From: Dactylonectria macrodidyma
Lineage: Eukaryota > Ascomycota > Sordariomycetes > Hypocreales > Nectriaceae
DNA length: 64,000 nt
NCBI GenBank assembly: GCA_020744425.1
Contig: JAGMUV010000003.1
Coordinates: 4,278,001-4,342,000 of the forward strand
Direction of reading: 5' to 3'
Of the stretch, positions 11,625-23,266 are shown piece by piece. The position numbers and the translations under genes are program-made. Below the pieces are notes generated by a model. That model was not told the DNA's origin. It did no database searches and worked only from the letters and a program-made list of their open reading frames with translations. How positions within the stretch are numbered: the first letter of the stretch is position 1; every line of letters starts with the position of its first letter.

Positions 11625-12720
11625 TACTGCGAGTGGTTTGATGAAATGCTCGGTGTGTCGCTATGGGTTGGAATGAAGGTGAGGTATGGGAGGTAGTGAA
11701 TTGATGAGATGAGATAAATCGAAGCCGTGTTTATCTTGTCTTTGCATTGAGCCTGTGAACGATATTTGAGTGTCTGTGTCCGTCTTGAAGACAGTATCTT
11801 AGATTGGTAGGTGGAGCTCCTCAGCCGAAAGCGGACTCGTTACAGATACCGGCAATTAGCTTAGCTACTGTCTTGGTTCTAGCCTTCTCGATCCGTGATT
11901 CGTCCTCTTTTCGAATCCTCCACTTGTCTCGACGAGATCCTCCACACCCTCCGCCAAGATGGTGCCGCCTCCACCGCCACCTCCACCTCCACATCCACCT
12001 CCGCCTCCACTATCTCGGACATTTTGAGGCCTCTCCAATACTATTCTGCTGACTCTGCTCGTCACGTATGCCGCTAGCCCAGAATGATAACAAAACCTCC
12101 GTCTCATTAAATCATGGTGGAGTAGACTATCATCTGTCTCGTGCCATTTCTTCTACCGTGTCATCTGAGATCTCCAGACTCTCTGGGCATTAAGCCATGA
12201 GTTTTCCTGCACCACACGCCGGAGCATTATCCCGATCCCGCTGTGGGTTTCCTCCACCACCTGGGGTTTGAATGCGGAGGGAATCGTCCACACCCTTCAA
12301 ATATTGTAACCAGTTAATGGGCGAATGACAAGAAGCCATGCGGGCGCAAGCGACAGTATGCATCATTGTCGTCTCAGCAGCACCATCACCGTCCTCACAA
12401 GGATAAAGTCATTCATCTGTTACTGTATTTCAAATCACATCTTCTACCAACACTCAATCAGCGAATTGGGGTAGACCAACGCCGAGTACCCAGTCTCATC
12501 CTCATGGTAAGATGAAGAGGAAAAGTCCGAGTATGTTTCCAACGGTGATGAACTATTGGAATATTTGTGGTTGGTCTAGTTTCACCAGGACTGGATAATT
12601 AAAATTACGGCTTCTTAGTATTCAGCATCTCCGAACATTATTTCTCTTTGTTTTCTGCCTGTTTAGCTTGTCTGCACCAGACACGCGGTTATTCTTATTC
12701 TACGTCACAGTATCCTGCTA
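11625..12720. other. Intergenic with CCACCT-rich microsatellite
   Basis: Upstream region of the flavin monooxygenase and 3' flank of the MFS gene. Apart from the pyrimidine triplet repeat at 11964-12010, no feature is supported. Confidence 0.45.
11964..12010. repeat. CCACCT/CCGCCT microsatellite-like tract
   Basis: A run of imperfect CCGCCT, CCACCT and CCACAT hexamers lies about 340 bp upstream of the flavin monooxygenase ATG. It gives pseudo-ORFs of poly-Gly on the opposite strand that should not be annotated. Confidence 0.75.
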
Positions 12721-14579
12721 TTACCAAACCACACCCTTGACCTGCTTAATCTTCTTGACGTTGACATCCTTCCACATCAAAACAGAGAAGAGAGTGATGG
12801 CGTACAAACTAGTAGCGGTGATGAGCATCAGGCGCTGCGTGTCCGCGTAGGCATGAACAATTGCTTCTCGGGTGTCTGTTCCATCTGCGTACGAGGCTTG
12901 GATCGTCATATCGCCATAGATGCTGGCAAAATCGGCTAGGTCGTCCTCGGGCAAGTATTCAAGCAGCTTCTTGGGGAAGATACCCGTCCACATGGCAGCC
13001 GCAATGGCACTACCAATGGCGCCACCGACATTTGCAATCATGCTTTCCATGGCAATGACGGCCGGGATTTCCCGTTGTGTAGACACGGCCATGACAGTCA
13101 TCTGTTCACAGATAACGAGGATACCACCTCCAAAGGCTATGAAGATCTGGCACATGACGATGTAGCCGATATTAGTGTCTGGCTGACGGAACTTAATCAT
13201 CAGTGCAACACCAAGGACCGTCAGTGGCACGCCAAAGTAGAGTGCCTGCCACTTGAGACGGCCGTTGTACAGGATAACGACTCCCATGACGATGGCCATG
13301 AAGCAGGATCCGACTGTGTAGATGTTGGTAATGTACGTGGCATGCGTGACACTTTCCCTGAAGACGACAACGAGGAACGAGTAGAAGTAGTTGTCCCAGA
13401 CATACCAGGCGGTGTAAATGCTGGCCATCATGGTGTAGGTGAAAATAATGGTCCTGTTGGTGATCAAGTGCCAGGGGATGAAAGTGACGGGCGCGAGGTA
13501 CTTTTCCCAAAGTCCAAATGCGATGACGAGAAGACCGCCGAAGATGAGGAAGCAGATTATCAAGGGAGACTTCCACTCGTTCTTCTGGTATGAGTAGATG
13601 GAAAAGGACAGGAGGAACAGGGCTAGACCGGTGGCCACGAGCAGCAGGCCGATGACGTCAAACTCTTTACCCCAGTAGATGATGGACTGGACGAGGCTGC
13701 GGTCGCTGGGATTGCTCTTGATCAGACCAGCCTTCTCAGCTTTCCTCTGGTAAAAGTAGAAGAGAGCCCAAAGAGGAGCACAGACGGCTGGGTACACAAT
13801 GGCCCAGACTCCCAAGCCCCATCGGAAACCAATGCCTTCAAGAGCATCCTGGGCAGCAGGACCGTAGGCCCAGACGGTAGCCAAGTACGGCGACGACGCG
13901 AAACCCAGCATAAGGGCTCGGCTCTTGAGCGACGAGGTATCGGCGATGAAGATGGTGGTGGTGTAGCTGATGGTGCTGTATCCGACGTTGTAGAAGACTA
14001 GGGCGGCGGCGTACACGTAGACGCTGTTGCACGCCGCCATCATGATAAGGCCGAGCGTCATGACGATGATGGCCAGGCCGAAGGACTGCGGGCGACCCCA
14101 GATGTTGAGAAGTTTGGCGTAGGGCAGCTTGATGAGGCCGGAGACGAGGCTGGCAACGATGCTCATGGTGGAGGTGAGAGAGTGCAGGCCAAAGTTGCTG
14201 GTGACGTAGGGCACCATGGTGCTGATGATGCCATCCGAGAAAGCCTGAATAAAGCAGACGAGCCAGATTCTGTGAAATTTGTGTTAGTATCATTCCACAG
14301 GGCTTATATCATGAAGCGAGACGCTTCTTTCTAGACAACCTACAAGAAATAAGCAATGATCAAATCCCTCTTGGTCCAGATCTGCGTCATGGCCCGAATG
14401 GCCTCGTCACCGCGCTGGAACTCGGCGTCGGAATCATCGCGCTCGAGGCTAGAGTCTCGTTCTTTGGCTGTCACTCCCGTCTCCTTGTCGTTTGCCGTGG
14501 TATTCTCGATATCTTGAGGCGCCTTCTCCTCCTCCACGACAGGCTTGTCCGCGAACGGTCGGGGAACTTTGAATCTCAT
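12721..14579 (-). CDS. MFS siderophore-iron transporter (Sit/Mir type)
   Basis: Two exons, 14579-14344 and 14269-12721, with a 74 bp intron, encode 594 residues. A hydrophilic acidic N-terminus of about 75 residues precedes about 14 hydrophobic segments. The first helices carry the siderophore-transporter signature SDGIISTMVPYVTSNFGLHSL, followed by KLPYAKLLNIWGRP. The loop after helix 12 and the short C-terminus also fit the Sit1/MirB family. These plasma or vesicle membrane proteins import ferric siderophores by proton symport. Which siderophore is used cannot be read from sequence. No GATA-type iron-repressor site was confirmed upstream. It lies head-to-tail with the flavin monooxygenase but need not share its pathway. 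Confidence 0.88.
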
Positions 14580-17091
14580 GATGATGGCTTTTCGAGGAAC
14601 CTATGGAGAATAGAGGCCGTGTGGAAGTTGTCACAACCAGAGCTGGGTGGCTGATGGGTGGTGAGGACGAGATGGTAGAGGGGATCGACGAAGGGTAGAT
14701 GGATATATACATGCATCTTAGACGGGATGCAACAGTGGGATGGAGCAGTAGACGGGATGGAAGAGTGGACGTATTGGGTAACATCTGCATATGCCGACAT
14801 GGGTTGCCGGCTTGAATGGCGAGCAGGCGAACCGGACCATGAAATGGTCCCACTAATATCTCCAGTTGCCGGATGAGGCCTCAAACTCAGTGGAGGAAAA
14901 GAAAAAACCTTCAGTCACCAGCGAGTTTAGGAACCAACCAACCAAGAGTCGAGTGGAGATCCTTAACGTAGCACTCGCGTTCTCTTGCCAGGACCGCCCA
15001 CCCATCGGGTAAAACGGCAGTTCACAAGCTCTATCTCCTTACAGGTGGGAACTCGGAACAATACATGAATTACGACGCTGGACGCGATGGCGAGTGGATT
15101 CTCGCGATGGGGCCGTTATCTTATCAGATCATGAGATTACGGTTGTCTAATCCATCTGCAGACACTGATGCCACCCTACGGGGCGGTCCGTGTCGGCGCA
15201 ATTTCCAAACGGGTAAGGCATGTAGGGAAAGAACACGCGTATATTATTCATCCTTGGAAGAAAAGAGGAGCTTTGAAAGAGCGCTTCGGAACTTCGGACG
15301 TGGACTTTGCGATTCTCCATTCGTGGTCCACACCGATCCACCGGCATCGTGGGGGCGTTTTTAAGCCTAATGACTCAAGCATGGCGGCATGAACCACGAC
15401 GCTGGGATCAGAGTGGGATGCAAAAATGTAAACAATGGCAATGAGTTGGTAAACCTCTTGCATAGTGTCATCGAGGAAGCCGCATTGTAGGGTCTTGATG
15501 TATTTGTTCCACCCAGCCGTGAAGCCAAGCCTTTTTTTCTACCATCAAAGCCAACACGAATGTCTGACAAATCATATCGTAAACTGATCCTCAAAAGAAA
15601 GGCCTCGTTCAATGATCATCAGTCGTGCATCCCCTTCGGGCTTGAATCCCACTCCCTCACCTCCCAGCATACAACACCCCCCTGGTCTTGGCAAGACAGC
15701 CCTGGTAGGCATTGCTGGATATTTTGGCCGGACGCTAAAGCAGCCCGTGCTCCAAAATCTCATCTTCTGTCCGATTTGAGTCTTGGTCAACCTTTAATTC
15801 GCTGCTGTACGATAATTCCTCCGATGCTAAGCTAGACTGGGCCACGTGGCCGACTACCCGGACGAAGCAGTGGCATGTTAGCAAGTTAATCTCTCTAGTT
15901 GTTGAGACCACATTCTGTTTGGAACCCTCTGAAATCGTGTGGAATGAAGGATCACAGCAGTGCCGGAGAGCGGTACTATAGAAGCGCCGTATTTATGTAG
16001 TCATGCGCACCCGGATGAGAGTATAGTCCTTGCTTCAGACGGAGATTCTGTTCAAGCATCCAGCATTCATGTAACTTCAATCCCAACACACCACTCGACC
16101 AATAACCATCCGCCCTTTCCAATCCATCCGAGAAACTCTCGTCCGCCAAGAGCCTGCCCCGCCTCATCCGCCGTGTTGGAATTTGCCTGGAAGCCAAGGA
16201 AGCTGTTCTCAGCTCGGCCACTGGGCTGAGATCCACACGTTACTCAAAAGAACACCCAACATCAGCCCATAGACGCTGAATAAAAGCGCCGAATGTCTAA
16301 TACATCCCCACCACCGTTCATGTGACAGTCGCTGGGCAAGCGTTCTCAGAACATCATTACATAACGATGGCGCCGTAACTTCAACCTTTAGGGTCCTTGT
16401 CGGTTCAGAGCTCACCTAACGGCTTGATGAGATCTGGTGGCGTGTTAACTATGCGTTTTTACTCACTCATTGCTCGGAAATGCAAAACATGCTGTACGAG
16501 CTTGTTTGTTATATTATATTAATAATTAATGTAATAGTTAGGCCACGGATCGCTTCCTTAACCCTGGTCACATGACCTATGGGGCCTTTGTCAGCAGTCC
16601 TCTAGGCATATGAGGAACGCTCCTCGGCGAGCTTTCGCAGAGGACTCGCCAGGTGGAAGCTTTGCAATAGACCTTTCCCTACCTTGCCATTCTATAAGTC
16701 ACCTCTGCTTACACCAACCCTTTTAAGATTATTGTAGTGAGCGTGAAAGAAGCCCTCCGCCATCAGCCTGGGTGTCACCGCCATGTCCTTCGTACTTAAT
16801 CGTGAAATCTCCGCTACTGTGATCTTGTTGCCTCCTATCCCCTCACAAGGCAGTGCAAGGCAGAGTCAGGTGGAAGCCATTTGATGCCCACCAACTCGAT
16901 GGTTGGCGGACAATGTGCCCCAAGCGAAGACTGCCATTGATTGGACAAGGCACACTTCAGCTCTTCTCAGCCGCAGTGGCGTTTTCCTGCCCAACCCATC
17001 ATCGTCCTCACGAAACCTCCATCATTCAACACTCAAAGTTCCCCCAACGTTGCGCTAAAGTTGGCGAAATTGATGGCATCGGCGTGCCACG
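14580..17091. other. Long intergenic stretch without supported genes
   Basis: About 2.5 kb between the MFS and NACHT genes. The short frames on both strands overlap each other and show no domain, codon or splice support. It contains a small AT-rich patch at about 16508-16545. The C/T-rich 3' part precedes the NACHT gene start. Confidence 0.5.
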
Positions 17092-20000
17092 ATGGAAGCG
17101 ACTACAGCGCTCGGCCTGGCGGGCAACATTGTACAATTTCTAGACTTCAGCCAGAAACTGTGCAGTACCTTCTTCCAGATCTGGCAATCAGCAAACGGGC
17201 TGACGAAAAACAACGCTGATACCGAATTTCTTGTCAAGAACTTCTCCTCCAGCCTCGATAGCGTCTCTGCAGATTTGGCCAAGTATCGCACATATTTGGA
17301 AGACGATGTTTCAACTGCCGGGAACAAAGAAGGCGATGCTGACCGGGGGGAGATGCAAACCGTCGTTGACGGATGCAGGGAGGTAGCGTCCGATCTCCTT
17401 GATCGCCTTGAAAGACTGAAGGCTGGCAAGAAGTCTGGGAAGTGGAAGAGTCTCCTCGCGGCGGTGAAGGCCATGTGGAAAGAGAAAGAGTTGCTGGGCA
17501 TGGAGAAGCTGCTCCGCAGGTTTCGAAGCGAGTTGCAGTGGACAGTTGTGGTGTCGTTAAGGTGCAGCGCTACCGAAATACGAGCGTGCTATCGAGTTCA
17601 TAACTAATACTCATTAGGAGAAGTCTGGACCTGTTGGAATCTCGACAGAAAGACCAGTTTGAACGCCTTCAGTCGTCTATGTCCGAGATTTTGTCTGAAC
17701 TCATCCACTCCAATATGAAGGCTCTCCCGGAATGGTCTATCGCCACCCCTCCAAGGCTAGAACCGACTCTCTATCCGCAGACGACTACAGCTGACCATCA
17801 CGTTACTGTCTTGGTGGAGGACGCCAACACCCCCAGGGTCCCGATCGGTGGAAAAAGCGATATGAATTACGATTACGAGCAACAAGGGCTCGAAACCCGG
17901 TTGGCGAGAGAATACGCGGCGAAGTTTGCCCGAACCGAAGAAACTGTGCTCGACAGTTTGGTTTTCCCGATCATGCGTGATCGTGAGACGGAGATCGCTA
18001 CGGCGGAAGCGTCCACATTTGACTGGATCTTTCGTGACCCGCGGGCGAAGGACCGACCCTGGAGTAATTTTCAAGAGTGGCTAGCCAGTGACAGTTCGAC
18101 TCACCTCTACTGGATCAATGGCAAGGCTGGCTCGGGGAAGTCAACATTGATGAAATACCTCGTTCGGCACTCGCAAACGAAAGCAGGACTCACAAAGTGG
18201 GCAGGCGAAACGAAACTGCTCATATCTAGCTTCTTCTTCTGGTATAGCGGGCAAGAGCTCCAAAAGTCGCAGATCGGATTGCTGCGTGCGCTACTATATT
18301 CGTGTTTTAAGAACCACCGCGAATTGATACCTATTGTGGCTCCTGGTACGGCAAGTCTCGATAAACCTGACCTTAAGACGTATTGGACCCTCCCAAAATT
18401 ACGCGAGGCACTAGAGCGGCTTGTGTCCCAGACCTTCTTCGACATCAAGTTTTGTTTCTTCATCGACGGGCTTGATGAGTACTCGGGATCACACGGGGAG
18501 ATTGCAGACATTCTAAAGCATATTGCTTCATATAGCAATGTGAAGGTTTGCACATCCAGCCGTCCTCTCATCGCATTCGAGCGGGCTTTCGAATCCTTCC
18601 CTCATCTTATCCTCCAGAATCTCACATTTGATGATATCAGCTCATACGTCAATAATAAGCTGAGAAGCAACGATAGGATGAACGCTCTCGAACTAGAGGA
18701 AGAAGGGCTCCTAGCCGATATTACGTCGTCGATCGTCGCCAAGGCTTCTGGTGTCTTTCTTTGGGTTTATCTCGTTGTCGGCTCTCTTCTCGATGGACTA
18801 GGAAACTACGACGTCGGGGTTGACCTCAAAAGAAGGCTAGATGACCTGCCAGAAGAGCTTGAAGCTTTGTATTGGCACATGATAGAGAGGGTTAAGCCGG
18901 TTTGGTACTTGGAAGAAGGATTCCGCTTGCTTCGAATGGTCAAGGTGTCTTCACAAGAAGCCACTCTTCTCCGCCTATGTTTTGCCGAGATGCCGGCTGA
19001 GTTTGCGCACTCACAGGCGTTGATGTTCGAACCACCCTTATCAAGGCAGCAGAGTCTCTGCCGCGACATGGCAGGTCGACTAAAGAGTCGGTGTCTCGGT
19101 TTGCTTGAAGTTGTTACCGACGACGATCTCGACGTCGCGCAGCAAAGCGTATCATTCATTCACAAGAGCGTTTTCGACTTCCTGGAAACTGATATTGCTC
19201 AATCTCGTATCTTGGCCTGCCCAGGGCAGGATACGTTCGTCCCTGAGGTTGCGTTTTTGAGAGGTTGTTTATTAGAGATCAAGACGATCCCAACTTATAT
19301 AGAGGGATCTGGAGATGGACGTATTCACCTCTCTCGCAAAGACTGGTTCGAGGTCATCAGACCGCTGATATGCCAGTTCATGAGACTAGCCCAGGCAGCG
19401 GAAGACGCCACAGCAACTCCACATGTGCGGCTTATGAAGGAACTCCAAAAGACAGTCGACGAGCTCTGGGCTTCAGTCGAGCCGAGGACCGTGGAGGAGG
19501 AACATGGGACAGTTCACTGGATCTCGGCGCCTAAACTTAGTGCCATGGCGGTAGACTCCTCCCTTGAGGATTTCGCAAATGAGTTTAACAGGGGATTTCT
19601 GGATTACCCGGCGGAGGGCATCCCTGGCAATATTCGGAGCTTCGATGAATTCTGTCAAAGAGCCGGCTTGGTCCTATACGCCACAGCAGTTGGACTCTCG
19701 CCACTCGCGAATGTCCCCGGGGAGCGGAGTGGCCGAGAGCAATTATTGATGGCTGCGGAGGAAGTTTCAAGGAACACCCGGTCGCCTCAACCTGGAATGC
19801 TGAGTTCCCAAAGTGTTGGCCAAAGGATGCATGGAACACATAACACCTCGGGGACATATCAGGTCTCAATTCAATCGTCCGAAGATCAATACGCTGCCCC
19901 TGAAGAACATCAAGCTATTGCGCACAGAGTAGGCATAAAGGGAACTAGCTCACTGTCTAAAACAGAAGTTCTGCCAAGAGGTCAGGCCATCCAGGACGAG

Positions 20001-20111
20001 CAGGCTGCGCAATCACCCATTCATTTATTTTCCAGGTCTACTGTAGGAGAATCCGGGAACCGCATGTCTAGGATGATGAGCTGGCTTTGGAAGAAGAAAA
20101 GCGAGCAGTAG
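17092..20111 (+). CDS. NACHT-domain STAND protein (NLR-like)
   Basis: Two exons, 17092-17561 and 17618-20111, with a 56 bp intron, encode 987 residues. The N-terminal helical region (1-160) begins with LGLAGNIVQFLDFSQKL, the usual form of the fungal STAND N-terminal domain. A nephrocystin-3-like NACHT NTPase follows: Walker A GKAGSGKST at 325-333 and Walker B FFIDGLDE ending near 444. A helical region of the kind seen after NACHT in these proteins reaches about residue 720. There are no ankyrin, WD40 or TPR repeats, and the tail (720-987) is polar and probably disordered. Fungal NLR-like proteins act as signal-induced switches in non-self recognition, some triggering cell death. The ligand and effector here are unknown. 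Confidence 0.88.
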
Positions 20112-20834
20112 CACCTGGCGGAAGAGCCAGGCATCTACGCAGTGAATGGTGATTAGATACCCGGCTAACACGTAAGATGCGACGCGGCTTTGCAGCAGCC
20201 GCAAATTGCTCGGGCGATGATACCCAGGCGCCCAGGAATGAGGATACAATGGATGCAATTATTTGTCATTTCATAAAGTGTTTCGCGAAAGTGGGGATTC
20301 GAAAAGGTTGAGGTTTTGGTAGGCAGCTAGCCCGCTGGGTGGTGAAGTAATATGTCTACTTTCACGATTGTGGTATGTCTGCCAGTAGTTTTATGTTACG
20401 TTTAAGGCCGGACAAACAGCGAATACCCCAACTGTTCATTAGGTTCAGAACGTAACAATCCACTTTGTTGTGTTTGCCTCGTCGAGTTCTATGCTTAAAG
20501 ATGATTTTGCACATCTTATGCAGCAACCATTGATCCCATATATGAGAGTATAGTTATTGGATCTAGAACTTTATGGGATTTTTGTTGCTCCATCAATCTA
20601 GAGGCCGTGGCGTTCGAGTGCATGAGGGGATCGGCCATGTTCGTGTTATATCTACCCTAGACAGCTGTATCCCATGCACTCACACTAGATCAATATGCTC
20701 CCCCCCCCTCCCCCCCCCCCCCCCCCCCCCCCACACACACTTTCTTGCACATAAGGGTTGTATTATCTGTTTCTGTTATCACTATACTCGGTATAGATTC
20801 TGAAGCACGATACAAATTGTGTGGTGGCGGACTA
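20112..20834. other. Convergent intergenic region with poly-C tract
   Basis: Lies between the ends of the NACHT gene and the GFA-family gene. No gene is supported. A pyrimidine homopolymer followed by an AC repeat is at 20699-20740. Confidence 0.5.
20699..20740. repeat. Poly-C homopolymer followed by (AC)n
   Basis: Two cytosine runs interrupted by one T, the longer of more than 20 C, are followed by ACACACAC. It is a slippage-prone simple repeat, and the exact length may be an assembly or sequencing estimate. Confidence 0.85.
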
Positions 20835-21428
20835 CTACAATTTTGAAGTATATGCACTCCCCTCAATTTGCTTAACCCCCTCCACGCTCTTGAGCCAACC
20901 CACACGATCCTTCGTAAACTGCTCAACTCTAGCCTTCAACTTCGTCTCGTGCAGATTAAAGTCATCAACAGTACCTATACGTAGAATACTCATTCCCGGA
21001 AATCCCGCGCCCACTCGATACATGAGGGTTCCGCACGTGGAACAAAAGTAGTTGGTCATCATGTTGCCCGACCCGATGGTGTGCGCCTGTGCGTACGTCT
21101 TGAGGTTGTCTCGTCCACGGATGTGTTCTAGGTGCGTGTCGGCGATGGTGAAGTTGGACGCGAACATGGAAGCAGTGATTTTGCGGCAGTCGGTGCAGTG
21201 GCATAAGAAGGTATCTACCAAGCCTGGGCCTTGGGTTGGCTTGGCGATAAGTTGAGAAGATGGACGACGAGAAGGGGAAACGGAATATCTAGATGGTGTA
21301 CTTACGAATGCCAATTGTACGGCACCGCAAAAGCATGTAGCTGTCGCTTTATCCTCAGTGGACCAGCCGTCCTGAGCGGAGCCAGCTAGAGGGAGATACG
21401 GCTTTGATTTGTCTGCGGAGGCGGCCAT
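20835..21428 (-). CDS. GFA/CENP-V family zinc protein
   Basis: Exons 21428-21306 and 21239-20835, with a 66 bp intron, encode 175 residues. The intron length is a multiple of three with no stop, so an unspliced reading stays open. Splicing joins CFCGAVQLAF directly to PTQGPG, as expected in the family. Zinc ligands are visible as CFC (32-34), CHCTDC (54-59) and CSTC further on, the pattern of glutathione-dependent formaldehyde-activating (GFA) proteins. Family members include detoxification enzymes and many uncharacterised proteins, so an enzymatic role is only likely. The first in-frame ATG was used as start. Confidence 0.85.
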   Translation of the reverse strand: MAASADKSKPYLPLAGSAQDGWSTEDKATATCFCGAVQLAFVSTPSRYSVSPSRRPSSQLIAKPTQGPGLVDTFLCHCTDCRKITASMFASNFTIADTHLEHIRGRDNLKTYAQAHTIGSGNMMTNYFCSTCGTLMYRVGAGFPGMSILRIGTVDDFNLHETKLKARVEQFTKDRVGWLKSVEGVKQIEGSAYTSKL

Positions 21429-22120
21429 GGTGGATTCGTGGGGTATTGCTCTCAACTTTGGAGGTGATTGTTTTCTTCCAAATATTTAGAGCCTGTGGTG
21501 ATTGATGTTTTCTAATTTTGGACTTGGGATTCGCATGATTTTGTAGACATTCCCTTTGTTACTGAATGCCTCATCTAAAGATACACAACGAGCCATGATG
21601 ATGCATGATGCCTCGGTCCGACGGATAAGATAATCAGGCTGATGATCGGAGCGTAGACGGAGTTTCGGAACGGAGTCTCGGTATTGAGTCAGCAACCCAG
21701 ACGACACCAAATTTTTGTTAGTGCCACCAACCAAAACGGGCCTACGCACAAACACGGCGATGCCGAGATTTCTACGACTCCGAGATTCCGTGGCCAGGAT
21801 GATCGTCCGAGACTCCGTTTGGCGTGATCGAATTCCAGCTTATTCTACCCGATCTGTAAAACTCTATTCTCAAGATGCGGATCGTATTTAGTCAGGCACC
21901 TTGACATCATTTGTATCATTGTCTATATAAGGACTTTGGATCCGCTCTCAATTCGAAAGAGGTCCATCCAGAACAAGACACACATTCACAGCACTCAAAG
22001 CTAGTGATCATTTCACTCACACACACACCAATACCAATCATCTTAAAACTTCATCTCCTTCGCCTTTTCAAGTAGGCGAATCTTCTTATCTTTCCACACA
22101 CCACATCCTCAACAGCCACA
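21429..22120. promoter_or_regulatory. Upstream region of the old yellow enzyme gene
   Basis: A divergent promoter between the GFA-family gene and the old yellow enzyme gene. It carries TATATAA at 21924-21930, a CA/CT-rich leader to the ATG at 22121, and a group of CCGAGAYTCCG elements at 21671-21817, described separately. Confidence 0.6.
21671..21817. promoter_or_regulatory. Cluster of CCGAGAYTCCG elements
   Basis: The 11-mer CCGAGACTCCG occurs at 21807-21817, its exact reverse complement at 21671-21681, and a one-base variant (CCGAGATTCCG) at 21780-21790. A partial CCGAGATT is at 21763-21770. CGG-type half sites are typical of Zn2Cys6 regulators, and such a regulator gene lies 1.7 kb downstream. 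A binding role is inference. Confidence 0.4.
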
Positions 22121-23266
22121 ATGGGATCCCTCGGCCCCCAATCCGATTCTAAGCTCTTCAAGCCTCTGCAAGTAGGCAACGTTACTCTTCAGCACCGCAT
22201 CGTCATGCCTCCCCTGACCCGCAACCGCAACGACAACGACCATGCGCCTCTCCCGCTCATGGAAAAGTACTACGCCGACCGCGCCTCTACCCCCGGCACC
22301 CTGATCATCGCCGAGGCAACTTCCATCTCGCACGCCGAGGAGGGCCAGCGCAACGTGCCCGGCTTCGTCAGCGATAAGCAGATTGCCGCGTGGAGCAAGA
22401 TCATTGACGCAGTTCACGCAAAGGGTTCGTCCTTCTTCCAGCAGCTCTGGGGACTCGGTCGAGCTTCGACTCCGGATTACATTGCGGAGCGTGGCTTTCC
22501 GTATAGGTCGAGCAGTGCTGTTCCCCTGCCGGGTTCCGATGCTACCCCTAGAGCCATGACGGAGGAGGAGATTCTGCAGACTATTGAGGATTACGTCGTC
22601 ACCTCTAAAAAGGTCATTGCCGCTGGAGCAGACGGTGTTGAGATTCACTCTGCGCACGGCTATCTGCTGGATCAATTCCTCTCAGATTCCGTCAATAAGC
22701 GAACTGACAAGTGGGGAGGCTCCATCGAGAACAGATCGCGACTAACGCTGGAGGTTGTCAAGGCCGTCGTCGCAGCCATCGGCGCCGAGAAGGTGGCCAT
22801 CCGCCTGTCCCCCTACGCCGGGTTCCAAGGCGCCGAAAAGACCGACATTGTTGAGCTGTACACGTACATCATCGACGAGCTGAAGAAGATGAATGTCAAG
22901 TTTGCCTATCTGTCTCTTGTCGAAGCCACCGGCGACCCCGCGGCCATCGTCCTCGGCACGGAGCAAATCAACAAGGGCAAGACGCTCGACTTCATACTCG
23001 AGGCCTGGGACAACCTGTCACCCGTTCTCGTCGCGGGCGGCTACAAGCCGGATAGTGCGAAATGGGCGGTGGACGAACACTACAAGAAGTGGGATGTGCT
23101 GGTCGCCTTTGGCCGCTACTTTGTTTCCAACCCTGACCTGGTGTTCCGGGTCAAGAATGGTATCGAGTTGGCCAAGTACAACAGGTCGACGTTCTACCTG
23201 ACAATGCAAGAGGAGGGTTACAATGATTACCCGTTTAGCGATGAGTACTTGAAGACACAGGCATAA
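22121..23266 (+). CDS. NADH:flavin oxidoreductase, old yellow enzyme family
   Basis: A single exon of 381 residues spans the full (beta/alpha)8 OYE length. Near the N-terminus is LFKPLQVGNVTLQHRIVMPPLTRNR, the usual FMN-binding start. The substrate-binding pair appears as H176 and H179 in HSAHGYLLDQFLSDSVN, a HxxH variant where many members have HxxN. WGGSIENRSR and the FMN-phosphate region (VAGGY..., VAFGRYFVSNPDL) are intact. These cytosolic enzymes reduce activated C=C bonds with NAD(P)H, often in detoxification or secondary metabolism. A TATA box about 190 bp upstream and a CGG-type motif group suggest an inducible promoter. The adjacent Zn2Cys6 gene may be its regulator (inference). Confidence 0.92.
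   Translation: MGSLGPQSDSKLFKPLQVGNVTLQHRIVMPPLTRNRNDNDHAPLPLMEKYYADRASTPGTLIIAEATSISHAEEGQRNVPGFVSDKQIAAWSKIIDAVHAKGSSFFQQLWGLGRASTPDYIAERGFPYRSSSAVPLPGSDATPRAMTEEEILQTIEDYVVTSKKVIAAGADGVEIHSAHGYLLDQFLSDSVNKRTDKWGGSIENRSRLTLEVVKAVVAAIGAEKVAIRLSPYAGFQGAEKTDIVELYTYIIDELKKMNVKFAYLSLVEATGDPAAIVLGTEQINKGKTLDFILEAWDNLSPVLVAGGYKPDSAKWAVDEHYKKWDVLVAFGRYFVSNPDLVFRVKNGIELAKYNRSTFYLTMQEEGYNDYPFSDEYLKTQA

Noticed and set aside
11865..12107. Antisense frame encoding a poly-Gly protein
   Set aside because: It is translation of the CCACCT microsatellite.
13075..13593. Long antisense ORF within the MFS gene
   Set aside because: Shadow of the transporter's codon pattern; the sense strand carries a complete, recognised protein.
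20690..20926. Gly-rich and Pro-rich frames across the poly-C tract
   Set aside because: They arise from the homopolymer.
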